Notes: a model not told the origin generated them from the sequence alone. Shown: positions 1 to 8,568, counted from the stretch's first letter. The stretch: DNA of 18,776 bases from an uncultured Prochlorococcus sp. (GCA_902573045.1 CACGIB010000014.1:1-18776), one strand, 5' to 3'. Made by a program: numbers and translations.

Positions 1-1250
1 CATTTATTAATTCATTAAATGGACAATATGTAAAAAGTGGTCCATCTGGAGCCCCTACGAGAGGTAAAACTGAAGCTTTACCCACTGGTAAAAATTTCTT
101 TTCAGTTGATTCGAGAGGACTGCCAACAGAATCAGCTTGGAGTGTTGGTTGTCAATCCGCTTCACAAATACTTGATTTATACAAACAAGATAATGGAGAA
201 GATTTAAAAAATATTGCAATATCTGTATGGGCAACATCTACAATGAGAAATGGTGGTGAAGATATTTGTCAAATACTTTATTTATTAGGAGTACAGCCTA
301 TTTGGGATGGGCCTTCAAGACGAGTAGTAGATCTAGAAATCATTCCTTTATCTGTTCTCGAAAGACCAAGGGTTGATGTTACATTAAGGATTTCGGGAAT
401 GTTTAGAGATGCATTTCCACAGTTAGTTAAATTAACTTCTAAAGCAATAAATCTTGTTTCTAATCTTAATGAGGATGATAAATTTAACCCTCTTGCTGAG
501 GCTTCAAGGGCTGGTGATTCAATTAATCGTATATTTGGGTCAGCACCAGGTTCATATGGAGCTGGACTGCAAGAACTAATTTCAAATTCTAATTGGGATA
601 ATATTGATGATTTTGGAGAATCTTTTCTTAATTGGAGTAAGTGGATTTACAGTGATAATCTTGAACCTATAGAGGATAAAAAATCATTACAAAATGCTCT
701 TAAAAATGTCCAATTAGTTGTTCATAACCAAGATAATAAGGAACATGATATTTTAGATTCTGATGATTATTATCAGTTTCAGGGTGGATTATCTTCAGCA
801 GTAAAAAAATTGAGCGGTAAATTACCTGAAATCTATCATGGTGATTTATCAAAATTTGGATTATCTAAAATTTCAAAATTACAAGATGAAATTAATAAAG
901 TTGTTATATCAAGAATACTTAACCCTAAATGGATAAATGGAATGAAGGATAATGGTTATAAAGGAGCGTTTGAATTTTCAGCTACACTAGATTACTTATA
1001 TGCTTTTGATGCTTCTACTGAAGTAGTCTCAGATTGGTGTTATGAAGAAGTTTATAAATCATGGTTATGTGATCTGGATCTTAGAAATTTCTTTCTAGAG
1101 AATAATCCATGGGCTTTAAGAGATATTGCACAAAGATTTCTTGAAATTGTCAATAGAAAAATGTGGAATAATTGTTCATCAGATGTCATTGAAAATTTAA
1201 AAAACATTATTATTAATACTGATTCAATAATTGAAAAAAACGAATTCTGA
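1..1250 (+). CDS. cobN: Cobaltochelatase large subunit CobN, C-terminal part (5' truncated by window edge)
   Basis: The reading frame is open from base 3 to the TGA at 1248-1250 (415 residues), so the true start lies outside the window; the ATG at 243 is internal. Near the left edge the translation contains GPSGAPTRGK and a TGKNFFSVD-type block, followed by SVWATSTMRNGGEDICQ and the PLSVLERPRVDVTLRISGMF region. These are hallmarks of the CobN/magnesium chelatase H C-terminal domain. By family knowledge, CobN is the large subunit that inserts cobalt into the corrin ring in the aerobic cobalamin route; marine picocyanobacteria make pseudocobalamin. The usual length is about 1,200-1,300 residues, so roughly the last third is present. 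Its stop lies one base from the stop of the convergent PHP gene. CobN versus ChlH rests on the overall sequence feel and was not tested by alignment, but CobN is strongly preferred. Confidence 0.93.
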   Translation, partial: FINSLNGQYVKSGPSGAPTRGKTEALPTGKNFFSVDSRGLPTESAWSVGCQSASQILDLYKQDNGEDLKNIAISVWATSTMRNGGEDICQILYLLGVQPIWDGPSRRVVDLEIIPLSVLERPRVDVTLRISGMFRDAFPQLVKLTSKAINLVSNLNEDDKFNPLAEASRAGDSINRIFGSAPGSYGAGLQELISNSNWDNIDDFGESFLNWSKWIYSDNLEPIEDKKSLQNALKNVQLVVHNQDNKEHDILDSDDYYQFQGGLSSAVKKLSGKLPEIYHGDLSKFGLSKISKLQDEINKVVISRILNPKWINGMKDNGYKGAFEFSATLDYLYAFDASTEVVSDWCYEEVYKSWLCDLDLRNFFLENNPWALRDIAQRFLEIVNRKMWNNCSSDVIENLKNIIINTDSIIEKNEF

Positions 1251-1251
1251 A

Positions 1252-1899
1252 TTATCTACCTAATAGCGAATGTCCATGACTATCTGTTCCGCATGTTTTT
1301 AGCATTGAATATTTATCTGCTAATTTATCTATTTCTGAACATACAAATAAACTTGGATTCCATACTTCATTAAGTTCATAATCGTACCAAACCTCTATTC
1401 CATCAATACCTTGTATTTTGGCCTCTGGAATTAATTTATAAAAGGGAATTCTGTATCTCGCTGGATGTGCAAGAAATGATAAACCACCAGCTGAATTTAT
1501 TGCTTTAATAACTGATTTAATATTTAAATCATTACCTATTGGAGACTCTCCAAGGATGTAGGGATTTAGGTATTCACTTTTAATATCTATTCCCAATCCA
1601 ATTACATGTACTAAACATCCTAGAATCAAACAATTAATTTCTATTCCCGAAATTAATGTAAAAGAATCTTTAGGATAATTTTTAAGTATATTATTTTTTT
1701 TTATATATTCATGAGCTTTAATTGTATGATGATCGGTTATTGATAAAAATTTTAAGTTATTTTTATAAGCTTGTTCTAATAGTTCATATGGTTCTAGACT
1801 TCCATCACTAAATTTTGTATGACAATGAAAATTAATATTTTTAGGACAACTATTTTTATTAATATTGGATGTTAATTTTACTAAGTCTTCCCTATTCAT
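1252..1899 (-). CDS. PHP-domain metal-dependent hydrolase
   Basis: A 215-residue protein with the PHP (polymerase and histidinol phosphatase) metal-site motifs in order: HCH at residues 25-27 with D32, TDHH at 55-58, E87 in GIEI, H145 in LAHPARYR, and GTDSHG with D206 and H208. The family hydrolyses phosphoesters with a multinuclear metal centre. The closest style is the TrpH/YciV group, which acts on nucleoside 3',5'-bisphosphates or short RNA, but this protein is shorter than the typical 270-290 residues. Substrate is therefore left open. The ATG start at 1897-1899 overlaps the 3' end of hemJ by 8 bases, which indicates cotranscription and probably translational coupling. It ends one base from convergent cobN. 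Fold assignment is firm; specific role is unknown. Confidence 0.85.
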   Translation of the reverse strand: MNREDLVKLTSNINKNSCPKNINFHCHTKFSDGSLEPYELLEQAYKNNLKFLSITDHHTIKAHEYIKKNNILKNYPKDSFTLISGIEINCLILGCLVHVIGLGIDIKSEYLNPYILGESPIGNDLNIKSVIKAINSAGGLSFLAHPARYRIPFYKLIPEAKIQGIDGIEVWYDYELNEVWNPSLFVCSEIDKLADKYSMLKTCGTDSHGHSLLGR

Positions 1900-2458
1900 T
1901 ACTTAATGAATTCTCATTTTTCTTTCTAATCCTTGCATATAATTGTATTGAAGCCAACATGAAAATAATTAGTCCAACTACGCTCCATGTAGCAACACTA
2001 GTTGGAAAATTATTTTTAAAAATAACTAAAAGTACAATTATAAATAATAATAAAGTAGGCAATTCATTTAATAATCTAAGGTTTTTTGCTGAAATTGTTG
2101 AAGTACCATTTTGTAATGAATACATTATTTTGTAACAATAAGAATGATAAATTACTAATCCTAAAACAAAAGAAATTTTAATTTGCAACCACTTCTCACT
2201 TAACCAACTTGGTTGCATAATAACCAAGCATATAGCCATACTTAAAGCTAATATCATCCCAGGTGTTGTGATTATATTCGCTAGCCTTTTTTCCATCAAG
2301 GTGTATTGTTTATTAAAGGCAATTTTTAATTCATTATCCATATTTTTAGATTCTTCATGATATATAAAAAGTCTTACTAAATAAAAAAGTCCCGCAAACC
2401 AAACGATTACACCAATAATGTGAAGTGATTTAAACCAGAGATATGCTTCAGCTGCCAA
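1892..2458 (-). CDS. hemJ: Protoporphyrinogen IX oxidase HemJ
   Basis: A 188-residue integral membrane protein with about five hydrophobic segments (roughly residues 11-31, 62-82, 92-112, 133-149, 154-174). The N-terminus AAEAYLWFKSLHIIGVIVWF and the later KWLQIKISF block are typical of HemJ (UPF0093). By family knowledge, this is the heme-binding enzyme most cyanobacteria use to oxidise protoporphyrinogen IX to protoporphyrin IX for heme and chlorophyll. A conserved histidine (here H13) and lysine (here probably K94) matter for activity in characterised homologues. The start is a TTG at 2456-2458: an in-frame stop lies four codons upstream and no ATG is available before the conserved N-terminus. 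It follows uvrC after an 88-base AT-rich gap with two palindromes and overlaps the PHP gene by 8 bases. Confidence 0.88.
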   Translation of the reverse strand: MAAEAYLWFKSLHIIGVIVWFAGLFYLVRLFIYHEESKNMDNELKIAFNKQYTLMEKRLANIITTPGMILALSMAICLVIMQPSWLSEKWLQIKISFVLGLVIYHSYCYKIMYSLQNGTSTISAKNLRLLNELPTLLLFIIVLLVIFKNNFPTSVATWSVVGLIIFMLASIQLYARIRKKNENSLSNE

Positions 2459-2470
2459 ATTGCTAGATTA

Positions 2471-2513
2471 ATTAAAAAATATATATTTTTAATATAGTTA
2501 TATTTAACTATAT
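2471..2513. repeat. Two adjacent AT-rich inverted repeats in the uvrC-hemJ gap
   Basis: The first palindrome (2471-2493) pairs ATTAAAAA with TTTTTAAT around a 7-base centre. The second (2492-2513) pairs ATATAGTTA with TAACTATAT, 9 bp perfect, around TATT. Both lie downstream of the uvrC stop and upstream of the hemJ TTG. They could act as a weak uvrC terminator, a processing site or a regulatory element for hemJ. No long uridine run directly follows either stem on the transcribed minus strand, so a classical intrinsic terminator is doubtful. Confidence 0.5.
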
Positions 2514-2546
2514 CAAGAAATCTATTTTTCAAAAATTAATTAATAT

Positions 2547-4505
2547 TTATAACTCGTTAAAGTATTCATATATATCATTTACTGAATTTTTTCCAAGTCC
2601 TTTAACTTTTGATAAATCCTCTTTACTAGCTATTCTTATCGCGTCTATAGATTTAAAATGCTCAAGCAATTCTCTTATTCTTGATGGTCCTAATCCACTG
2701 ATTTGGGACAACTGAGATCTATTCATTCTCTTAGATCTTTTATCTCTATGAAAAGATAATGCAAATCTATGTGCTTCATCTCTTACCCTTCTTAATAGAA
2801 GAACTCCTTTTTGATTTTGATCAGTATCAAGAGACTTAGTAAAGCCTGGAATAAATATTTCTTCATTTTTTTTTGCTAATGAACATATAGTTACTTCTTC
2901 CTCAAGATTTAATTCTTTTAATGCTTTAATAGCTGAGTTTAACTGACCTTTTCCTCCATCAATCATTATTAAATCTGGCCAATCTGATAGAAGTTCATTG
3001 TCTAATTTACTCTTCGTTTTATCATTAAATATTGAAAAATCCCCTCCACTTTTTTTAAATCTTGACCATTTTTTAAACCTTCTATGTATTACTTCATATA
3101 TCGAAGCAAAATCATCACTATGTCCTACAAAAACGTTTGGATCTTTAATTTTATATTTCCTATAATGCTGTTTAGAAGGAATCCCATCAATAAAAACGAC
3201 TTGTGATGCTACAGGGTCACTACCTTGAATATGGCTTATATCATAACCTTCAATTCTTTTAGGTTGTTCGCTTAATTCAAGAATTTGGGCAAGATCTTCA
3301 ATTGATGATTCATTATCTTGTATCCCATTTAATATTCTATCTAATTCTAATTTTGCATTTTTTAAAACCATTTCTACAGTTTCATGTTTTTTATTTCTTT
3401 TTGGGATTAAGATTTTTACTTTCTTTTTTCTTAGCTCCGTTAACCAATCCTCTATGGTTGCATGTTTTGGAAGGTTATATTGAATAAGAATTTCTGATGG
3501 TATTTCTACAGCTTCAACATTCATATAATGCTCTTCTAATATCTTTTGTAGAATAAGATTTTCATCTTCATTATTTAATTTTTGACTATAGCCAATTCTC
3601 CCAATTAGCTTACCAGATCTCATTTGGAAAATTTGTATACTAGCTATATTTTTTTCTGAAACTATTCCAAAGATATCTCTATTAATTGAAGAATCTGGTA
3701 TTGATATTTTTTGTGATTCAGTTAATAACTTTAAACCTGAAATTTGGTCTCTTATTTTTGCTGCATTTTCATAATCTAAATCATTTGAAAATTGAAGCAT
3801 TTTTTTTTGTAAAAATATTTCTAAGTCATCATTTCTTCCCTGAAATATCATTGATACTTGTTTCATTATTTTTTTATAATCATCAGATGATATAACTTCT
3901 TGGCAAACACCTGGACATCTTCCTATTGAATAATTCAAACAAGTTCTATCTTTATAGACTGGCCTTGGTCTTTGTCTAAGTGGAAATATTTTTTTTATCG
4001 TAAATAATGTTCTCCTTAATAATCCGACATCAACATAAGGTCCATAATATCTATCTAAATTATTTCTATTTCTTCTTCTTCTTGTAATAAATATTCGAGG
4101 ATATTTTTCACTCCATGTTATACAAAGATATGGATATTTCTTATCATCTTTTAAAAGAATATTAAAGTATGGTTTGTTTGTTTTAATTAAATTTGACTCT
4201 AAATTTAATGCTTCATATTCGCTATCTGTGACTATTATTTCTATTTCAGTTATTTGACGAACCATCAAACTTAATCGGGGAGTTAAATCTGAATAATTAT
4301 TGAAATAACTACTTACTCTACTGCGTAGTTTTTTAGATTTACCGATATAAAGTAAGTTATTATCAATATCTTTAAAAAGATAACAACCAGATGACTTTGG
4401 AATTTCGGATAATCTTGATTTTAACAACTCCTTATTATTAATTAATTTATATTCAATTTTAAAATTATATTTGTTATTTATTTTTTCGATATAGGAATTA
4501 CTCAT
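2547..4505 (-). CDS. uvrC: Excinuclease ABC subunit C (UvrC)
   Basis: A 652-residue UvrC, the nuclease that makes both incisions in nucleotide excision repair after UvrA/UvrB recognise damage. Visible domains in order: N-terminal GIY-YIG nuclease (SGCYLF at 39-44, YIGKSKKLRSR at 53-63, probable metal-ligand glutamate E103); a cysteine-bearing linker (CLNYSIGRCPGVCQ, about 189-202); a UVR motif for UvrB contact (about 228-262); an RNase H-like C-terminal nuclease with YDISHIQG near 421 and MIDGGKGQ near 513; and tandem helix-hairpin-helix DNA-binding motifs in the last 60 residues. Length fits the cyanobacterial family. The ATG at 4503-4505 has an in-frame TAA just upstream and a GGAGG at 4519-4523. 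It follows the flavin-reductase-domain gene by only 9 bases, so the two are probably cotranscribed. Confidence 0.97.
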   Translation of the reverse strand: MSNSYIEKINNKYNFKIEYKLINNKELLKSRLSEIPKSSGCYLFKDIDNNLLYIGKSKKLRSRVSSYFNNYSDLTPRLSLMVRQITEIEIIVTDSEYEALNLESNLIKTNKPYFNILLKDDKKYPYLCITWSEKYPRIFITRRRRNRNNLDRYYGPYVDVGLLRRTLFTIKKIFPLRQRPRPVYKDRTCLNYSIGRCPGVCQEVISSDDYKKIMKQVSMIFQGRNDDLEIFLQKKMLQFSNDLDYENAAKIRDQISGLKLLTESQKISIPDSSINRDIFGIVSEKNIASIQIFQMRSGKLIGRIGYSQKLNNEDENLILQKILEEHYMNVEAVEIPSEILIQYNLPKHATIEDWLTELRKKKVKILIPKRNKKHETVEMVLKNAKLELDRILNGIQDNESSIEDLAQILELSEQPKRIEGYDISHIQGSDPVASQVVFIDGIPSKQHYRKYKIKDPNVFVGHSDDFASIYEVIHRRFKKWSRFKKSGGDFSIFNDKTKSKLDNELLSDWPDLIMIDGGKGQLNSAIKALKELNLEEEVTICSLAKKNEEIFIPGFTKSLDTDQNQKGVLLLRRVRDEAHRFALSFHRDKRSKRMNRSQLSQISGLGPSRIRELLEHFKSIDAIRIASKEDLSKVKGLGKNSVNDIYEYFNEL

Positions 4506-4514
4506 TTATAATGA

Positions 4515-5003
4515 TTAACCTCCATAATTCCAGCCAGTTGAAGATAAATTTAGTGAGTCAACATCATCATTCAAATAAGCAGATTGAACCTCTCCTACAA
4601 AAACGGTATGGTCTCCGTGCATAACACTTCCAACAACATTACATTCAACTCCACCAACACTATCAACTAAAATAGGCAATCCAAGCTCACCTAAATTAAA
4701 TTCAACAGATTCAAATCTACCTCCTAATGCTTTTTGAGGTTTAAAGAAAACAGCTGCTAGATCCTTTTGATCACTTTTGAGCACATTTATTGAAAACTTA
4801 TTGGTGGAATTTATTATTTCATGACTAGAACCCTCTGCTCTAACAGCCATTACAACTAATGGTGGGGTGAAGGAACCTTGAGTCACCCAACTTGCAGTAA
4901 ATCCATTCACTTCATTTTTATCCTCGTCTCTAACGCCACAAATAAATAGTCCGTGAGGTATTTTTCTTAATAAGATTTTTTTTGCTTCTAGATTTAATGT
5001 CAT
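4515..5003 (-). CDS. Flavin reductase-like (FMN-binding split-barrel) domain protein
   Basis: A 162-residue single-domain protein. The N-terminal part reads IPHGLFICGVRDEDKNEVNGFTASW in pattern (residues about 15-39), then TQGSFTPPLVVMAV, SINVLKSDQ, and a HGDHTVFVGEV block near 130. This is the usual series of the flavin reductase-like domain, which binds FMN (or FAD) in a split beta-barrel and reduces it with NAD(P)H. The same domain forms the C-terminus of cyanobacterial diiron flavoproteins (Flv), but no diiron or flavodoxin module is present here. The start is ATG at 5001-5003. It is divergent from coaD (59-base gap) and 9 bases upstream of uvrC. Physiological electron partner is unknown. 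Confidence 0.82.
   Translation of the reverse strand: MTLNLEAKKILLRKIPHGLFICGVRDEDKNEVNGFTASWVTQGSFTPPLVVMAVRAEGSSHEIINSTNKFSINVLKSDQKDLAAVFFKPQKALGGRFESVEFNLGELGLPILVDSVGGVECNVVGSVMHGDHTVFVGEVQSAYLNDDVDSLNLSSTGWNYGG
4519..4523 (-). promoter_or_regulatory. Shine-Dalgarno GGAGG for uvrC
   Basis: The minus strand carries GGAGG 13 bases before the uvrC ATG, embedded in the last codons of the preceding flavin-reductase-domain gene. It is the clearest anti-16S match I noticed in the window. The spacing is longer than optimal, so the assignment is moderate. Confidence 0.4.
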
Positions 5004-5062
5004 AATTGATTTATCTAATAATCTTATTTTAACTAAATTTCTTATACGATCATAATAAATTC
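5004..5062. promoter_or_regulatory. Divergent promoter region between the flavin-reductase-domain gene and coaD
   Basis: This 59-base AT-rich gap must hold the 5' signals of two divergent genes. I see no convincing -35/-10 pair; CTTATACGATCATAAT on the plus strand could supply a -10 for coaD and TAAGAT on the minus strand one for the flavin gene. Its role follows from position only. Confidence 0.35.
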
Positions 5063-5536
5063 ATGAAAATTCTTTATCCAGGTACATTTGATCCTTTAAC
5101 AAACGGGCATCTTGATTTAATAGAAAGGGCTGAAAAAATATTTGGCAATCTTGTAGTTGCTGTTTTAGAAAATACTTCTAAAACACCAACATTTAATCTT
5201 GAAAGAAGAATAATACAAATAAAAAATTCTCTTTCTCATTTACCTAATATTGATGTTATTTCTTATTCTGGTCTAACTGTTGATTGTGCAAATGATCTAA
5301 AAGCAAATCTTATTCTTAGAGGCTTAAGAGCAATGAGTGATTTTGAGTATGAACTTCAGATTGCTCATACAAATAAATCTCTTAATAATGATATTGAAAC
5401 TATATTTTTATCGACAAATACAAATTATAGTTTTCTCAGTAGTTCTTTAGTAAAAGAAGTTGCAAAATTTGGTGGTGAAATTAATCACATGGTACCCGCC
5501 TCTGTTCAGAGAGATTTAAAAGAATATTTTAAATAA
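5063..5536 (+). CDS. coaD: Phosphopantetheine adenylyltransferase (CoaD)
   Basis: A 157-residue protein of exactly the usual CoaD size. It catalyses the penultimate step of coenzyme A synthesis: 4'-phosphopantetheine plus ATP gives dephospho-CoA plus pyrophosphate, in the cytoplasm. The nucleotidyltransferase signature [11 protein letters not shown] lies at residues 6-16 with H16 as the T/HxGH histidine. [15 protein letters not shown] follows in the middle, and [15 protein letters not shown] near 125-140 matches the conserved ISSSxVKE loop. ATG at 5063 puts the motif at the family's normal distance from the N-terminus. No Shine-Dalgarno sequence is evident. The stop lies 5 bases from the stop of convergent dacB. 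Identification is secure. Confidence 0.97.
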   Translation: MKILYPGTFDPLTNGHLDLIERAEKIFGNLVVAVLENTSKTPTFNLERRIIQIKNSLSHLPNIDVISYSGLTVDCANDLKANLILRGLRAMSDFEYELQIAHTNKSLNNDIETIFLSTNTNYSFLSSSLVKEVAKFGGEINHMVPASVQRDLKEYFK

Positions 5537-5543
5537 TATTTTT
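5523..5543 (+). terminator. Weak AT-only stem-loop at the coaD/dacB junction
   Basis: AATATT (5523-5528), loop TTAAAT and AATATT (5535-5540) can form a 6-bp stem followed by TTT and then ATT, spanning the end of coaD. A stem with no G-C pairs in DNA this AT-rich can arise by chance, so it is only a candidate. Confidence 0.18.
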
Positions 5544-6762
5544 ATTGACATGATTTCAAGTAATAAATATCACGTAATAATTTAAAAGCTTTTTCTTTAT
5601 CAATTTTATTAGAATTTTGGATAATGCTTATAATTATTGGCTTTTCATTTTTATATAAAAAGCCAGATAATGCAAAGACATTTGAAAGAGTCCCAGTTTT
5701 GCCAAAAAACTTTCCAGATAATTCACTATTTACAAATCTTTTAGCTAATGTTCCTCTTACTCCCGTAATTGAAAGTGTAGATTGATAAGCTTTAAAATCA
5801 TTAAAATATCTCATTTTATCTAAAAATAATACAACTAATTTTGTTGTAATTATATTTTTTCGAGACAATCCACTAGCATCTGCAAAGTATGTATTAGTTA
5901 CTGGTAGGCCTTTATTTTCAAGCCATCTTTTCAATTTAATATAGTCATTATCGTTCCATGTTTTTGAGGCATTTTTAAAGAGAGATTCAGATGTGAAATT
6001 ATGGCTTTCAGAATTTGTTAAAGTTAATAATGAAAGAATTGGAGTTGAATATATTTTATTTATCTCTTTAATATTTTTTAAATAAAAAGTTTTTTCTGAA
6101 TCAAAAATATTGATATATATTTTTGAATTTGGAAATTTATTTTTTAAATAATTTTTGATAAAATTTTTTAATGCATAAATATCATCATATTTATTATGAT
6201 TACTTTCTATTGCAATAGATGTAATTGGAGATCCATATTCATAAAGTTTATCAGTATTTGTCCAACCATTAGGCCAATATAATTTTGAATCAATTTCTAC
6301 AATATTAAAGTTAATAATTTTATTTTCTTTAACATTTGAAATTAGTTCGATTATATTTTCATAATTAAGATCTGGATCACCTTGACCTTCTAAATAATAA
6401 TCGTTTTTATTTTTAAATAAGGAAGTTTTTAAATTATTATTTAATTTATATTTACTTAAAACATAAGCTGATGAGAATAATTTTTGATTAGATGCTGGCA
6501 TCCTTGGAACATCCTCATTGTAGGAACTTATAATTTCCCCTTTATTATTAATAATTGATACACTAAAAGAATCATCAAGCGTTTGATTCAATAAAGCATC
6601 ATAAGTAGGACATATTTTGTTTTTAGTAATTATTCCCGGGAAATTAAAATAAATACTATTTAAAATAGTTATTTTCTGAATTGCTAGTAAATATCTTATT
6701 AAGAAAGGAGATGTTACTAATACAAGAAAAATTAAGAAAAATGAATAAATCTTTTTTATCAC
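5542..6762 (-). CDS. dacB: D-alanyl-D-alanine carboxypeptidase/endopeptidase (PBP4 type, peptidase S13)
   Basis: A 406-residue penicillin-binding protein. The first 25 or so residues form a lysine-rich start followed by a hydrophobic stretch, i.e. a signal peptide or membrane anchor, which places the enzyme in the periplasm. The three active-site motifs of the serine-acyl enzyme family are present: SNQK (SxxK) at 91-94, SHN (SxN) at 253-255, and KTG at 355-357. GQGDPDL near 126-132 and DASGLSR near 295-301 are typical of S13 members. The family trims or cleaves peptidoglycan peptides. The start is GTG at 6760-6762, since the frame closes six codons upstream; it lies 7 bases after the DUF1995 stop, making it the last gene of the dapF operon. 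Family clear; carboxypeptidase versus endopeptidase activity is not decided. Confidence 0.9.
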   Translation of the reverse strand: MIKKIYSFFLIFLVLVTSPFLIRYLLAIQKITILNSIYFNFPGIITKNKICPTYDALLNQTLDDSFSVSIINNKGEIISSYNEDVPRMPASNQKLFSSAYVLSKYKLNNNLKTSLFKNKNDYYLEGQGDPDLNYENIIELISNVKENKIINFNIVEIDSKLYWPNGWTNTDKLYEYGSPITSIAIESNHNKYDDIYALKNFIKNYLKNKFPNSKIYINIFDSEKTFYLKNIKEINKIYSTPILSLLTLTNSESHNFTSESLFKNASKTWNDNDYIKLKRWLENKGLPVTNTYFADASGLSRKNIITTKLVVLFLDKMRYFNDFKAYQSTLSITGVRGTLAKRFVNSELSGKFFGKTGTLSNVFALSGFLYKNEKPIIISIIQNSNKIDKEKAFKLLRDIYYLKSCQ

Positions 6763-6769
6763 ATTAAAA

Positions 6770-7396
6770 CTATAAATTTACAAAAATAGATTCATTATCA
6801 GGTTTAATTTCAAATTCTTTTTTAAAAAAATATTTTTTATTTTCTTCTTTGAAAAGCAACCAGTTTTTTGGATAAATATGCATAAGAGCCGCTTTATTTA
6901 AAGGCTGAAGAAAATAAATATTTTTCCATGTTTTGACAAAGTTTTTACGTCTCTCTCTAATAACACTTCCTATACCAATATTGGCATCTTCAAATTTTGG
7001 ATTTAAAGAATAATGCGTACCTTGATAATTATCAGACATTGGTTCAAATGAATCGAAATCATATGGCTGAGGTAGTATCGATATCATTGCACTATTAATA
7101 TTATTTATATTATTTGATTCATTAAATGATTTAAAAGTAAAGATTTTATCTTTGATATCTGGATAGTCTCTTTGAGCCAAAGCCACAGCACCTTGATCAG
7201 CAAATGTTATGAATACATTATTATTTTTAGACAATATCTTGTAGATAGTTATTCCAATTCTATTAAACTTCAATCCTTCAAAATTAAATTCTATAGTAAA
7301 TCTTTTATTTGAATCTAATAAACTTGGAACAATTGCATCCTCCATATTCTTAAGAGATTCATTTAAATCTTTAGGTAGTCTGTAATTGGTTTCCAT
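6770..7396 (-). CDS. DUF1995 family protein
   Basis: A 208-residue soluble protein of the DUF1995 family, found in cyanobacteria and plastid-bearing plants. Recognition rests on the C-terminal half: the LNPKFED block at about residues 132-138, then a GIGSVIRERRKNF motif, then WKNIYFLQPLNKAAL and YPKNWLLF. The N-terminal half includes FITFADQGAVALAQRD, which may be part of a nucleotide- or ligand-binding fold; this is a guess. Some plant members are linked to thylakoid/photosystem biogenesis, but the biochemical function is not established. There is no signal peptide or membrane segment. The ATG (7394-7396) overlaps the TAA of the upstream cysteine desulfurase as TAATG, so translation is probably coupled; dacB follows after 7 bases. 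Confidence 0.8.
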   Translation of the reverse strand: METNYRLPKDLNESLKNMEDAIVPSLLDSNKRFTIEFNFEGLKFNRIGITIYKILSKNNNVFITFADQGAVALAQRDYPDIKDKIFTFKSFNESNNINNINSAMISILPQPYDFDSFEPMSDNYQGTHYSLNPKFEDANIGIGSVIRERRKNFVKTWKNIYFLQPLNKAALMHIYPKNWLLFKEENKKYFFKKEFEIKPDNESIFVNL

Positions 7397-8568
7397 TAAA
7401 ATTTGTCAATACATATTTGAATAAGTTCTAAAAATTTATCTATTTCTGACTTATTGTTTATTGAACCTAAAGTAACACGAATATTTGAATATAGTTCATC
7501 ATCTTTTAAACCAATATTTTTAAGTGTTGAGCTAGGTTTCCCAGATGAGCTTGAACAAGCACTTCCACTACTTATTGCTACTTTATTATCTGACATGAAA
7601 TTAACAATCTTATAGGCCCTTATAGGCTCAAATAGTTTATTTAATAGTAGAAACGAAATATGATTGGGAAGTCTATGGTTAATACTGCCCGTAATCTTTA
7701 TATGATTATTATCCTTAATTTTTTGAAAAAAATAATTTTTTAGTTTATTAATATTATTAGAAGGAAATTCAGTTATGTAATCATACAATTTTATTTTTCC
7801 TTTAATATTTTTTAATGATTCATACATTCCAGCGATTAATGGCAAAGCTTGTGTACCTTGTCTAATTGAAAATTCCTGAGTAAGTGATATGTCTTTATTT
7901 TTTAAAATTTGTCTAGACTTTTCTTTTGTTAAAAGAATACCGATCCCTTTCGGACCTCCAAATTTATGAGCAGATAAACTTAAAAAATCACATTTAAGAT
8001 CTTTCCAACTGAATATTCCATTACTTAATATTTGAGTTGCATCTAAATGAAACATTATATTTAATTCTTCACATTTAGCACCAATAAATTGGACAGGTTG
8101 TATTGTCCCAATTTCACTTTGTCCCCAAATAATTGATAGAAGCTTAGTATCATTTTTTAAAACTTTTTCAATATTAGAAATATTTAAAATTCCATCATTA
8201 TTTACAGACCATTCGCAAATATCCCAATTTTGTTTTCTTAATTTATTAGAGCAAATAGTTGTTGCTTGATGTTCAACATTTGAAATAACAACTCTACCAT
8301 TTTTAAAGTTCTCATAAATATTATTAAATACAATATTTGTCGATTCCGAAGAACCAGATGTAAAAATTATATCCTCTGGATCTGCTTCAAATATATAAGC
8401 AATTTTAGATCTAATTTTTTCAAGATATATAGAGCACTTTATACCTAGCTCATATGTAGATGAAGGGTTATGCCAATAATTCCTGTAAGTTGAATTAATT
8501 ATATTTAAAACATTCTCAGATAATGGAGTTGTGGATGCATTATCAAAATAGATAAAATTATTTTCCAT
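7396..8568 (-). CDS. Cysteine desulfurase (NifS/IscS-type, PLP-dependent)
   Basis: A 390-residue class V aminotransferase-fold enzyme that removes sulfur from cysteine, giving alanine and an enzyme-bound persulfide for Fe-S clusters or tRNA thiolation. Motifs seen: YFDNASTTPLS at 7-17; H100 in VEHQATT, stacking on PLP; HLDATQ with D176 contacting the PLP pyridine nitrogen; SLSAHKFGGPKG with the PLP lysine K202; and SSGSACSSSSGKPS with the persulfide cysteine C338 on a long mobile loop. That long loop places it in the NifS/IscS group, not the SufS group. No IscU-like scaffold gene is adjacent. Both ends overlap neighbours as TAATG (dapF upstream, DUF1995 gene downstream), so it is an internal operon gene. 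Which sulfur acceptor it serves cannot be told from the sequence. Confidence 0.93.
   Translation of the reverse strand: MENNFIYFDNASTTPLSENVLNIINSTYRNYWHNPSSTYELGIKCSIYLEKIRSKIAYIFEADPEDIIFTSGSSESTNIVFNNIYENFKNGRVVISNVEHQATTICSNKLRKQNWDICEWSVNNDGILNISNIEKVLKNDTKLLSIIWGQSEIGTIQPVQFIGAKCEELNIMFHLDATQILSNGIFSWKDLKCDFLSLSAHKFGGPKGIGILLTKEKSRQILKNKDISLTQEFSIRQGTQALPLIAGMYESLKNIKGKIKLYDYITEFPSNNINKLKNYFFQKIKDNNHIKITGSINHRLPNHISFLLLNKLFEPIRAYKIVNFMSDNKVAISSGSACSSSSGKPSSTLKNIGLKDDELYSNIRVTLGSINNKSEIDKFLELIQICIDKF

Noticed and set aside
55..237. Open frame antisense to cobN
   Set aside because: It lies wholly opposite the conserved CobN reading frame, has no recognisable domain and is of the kind expected by chance in AT-rich DNA.
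1869..2135. Plus-strand open frame across the hemJ/PHP junction
   Set aside because: It lies opposite two well-supported genes. Its hydrophobic look comes from the complementary strand of a membrane protein gene.
3302..3895. Two short hydrophobic plus-strand open frames inside uvrC
   Set aside because: Both lie opposite conserved UvrC sequence. Antisense of lysine/asparagine-rich codons gives phenylalanine/leucine-rich text that mimics membrane peptides.
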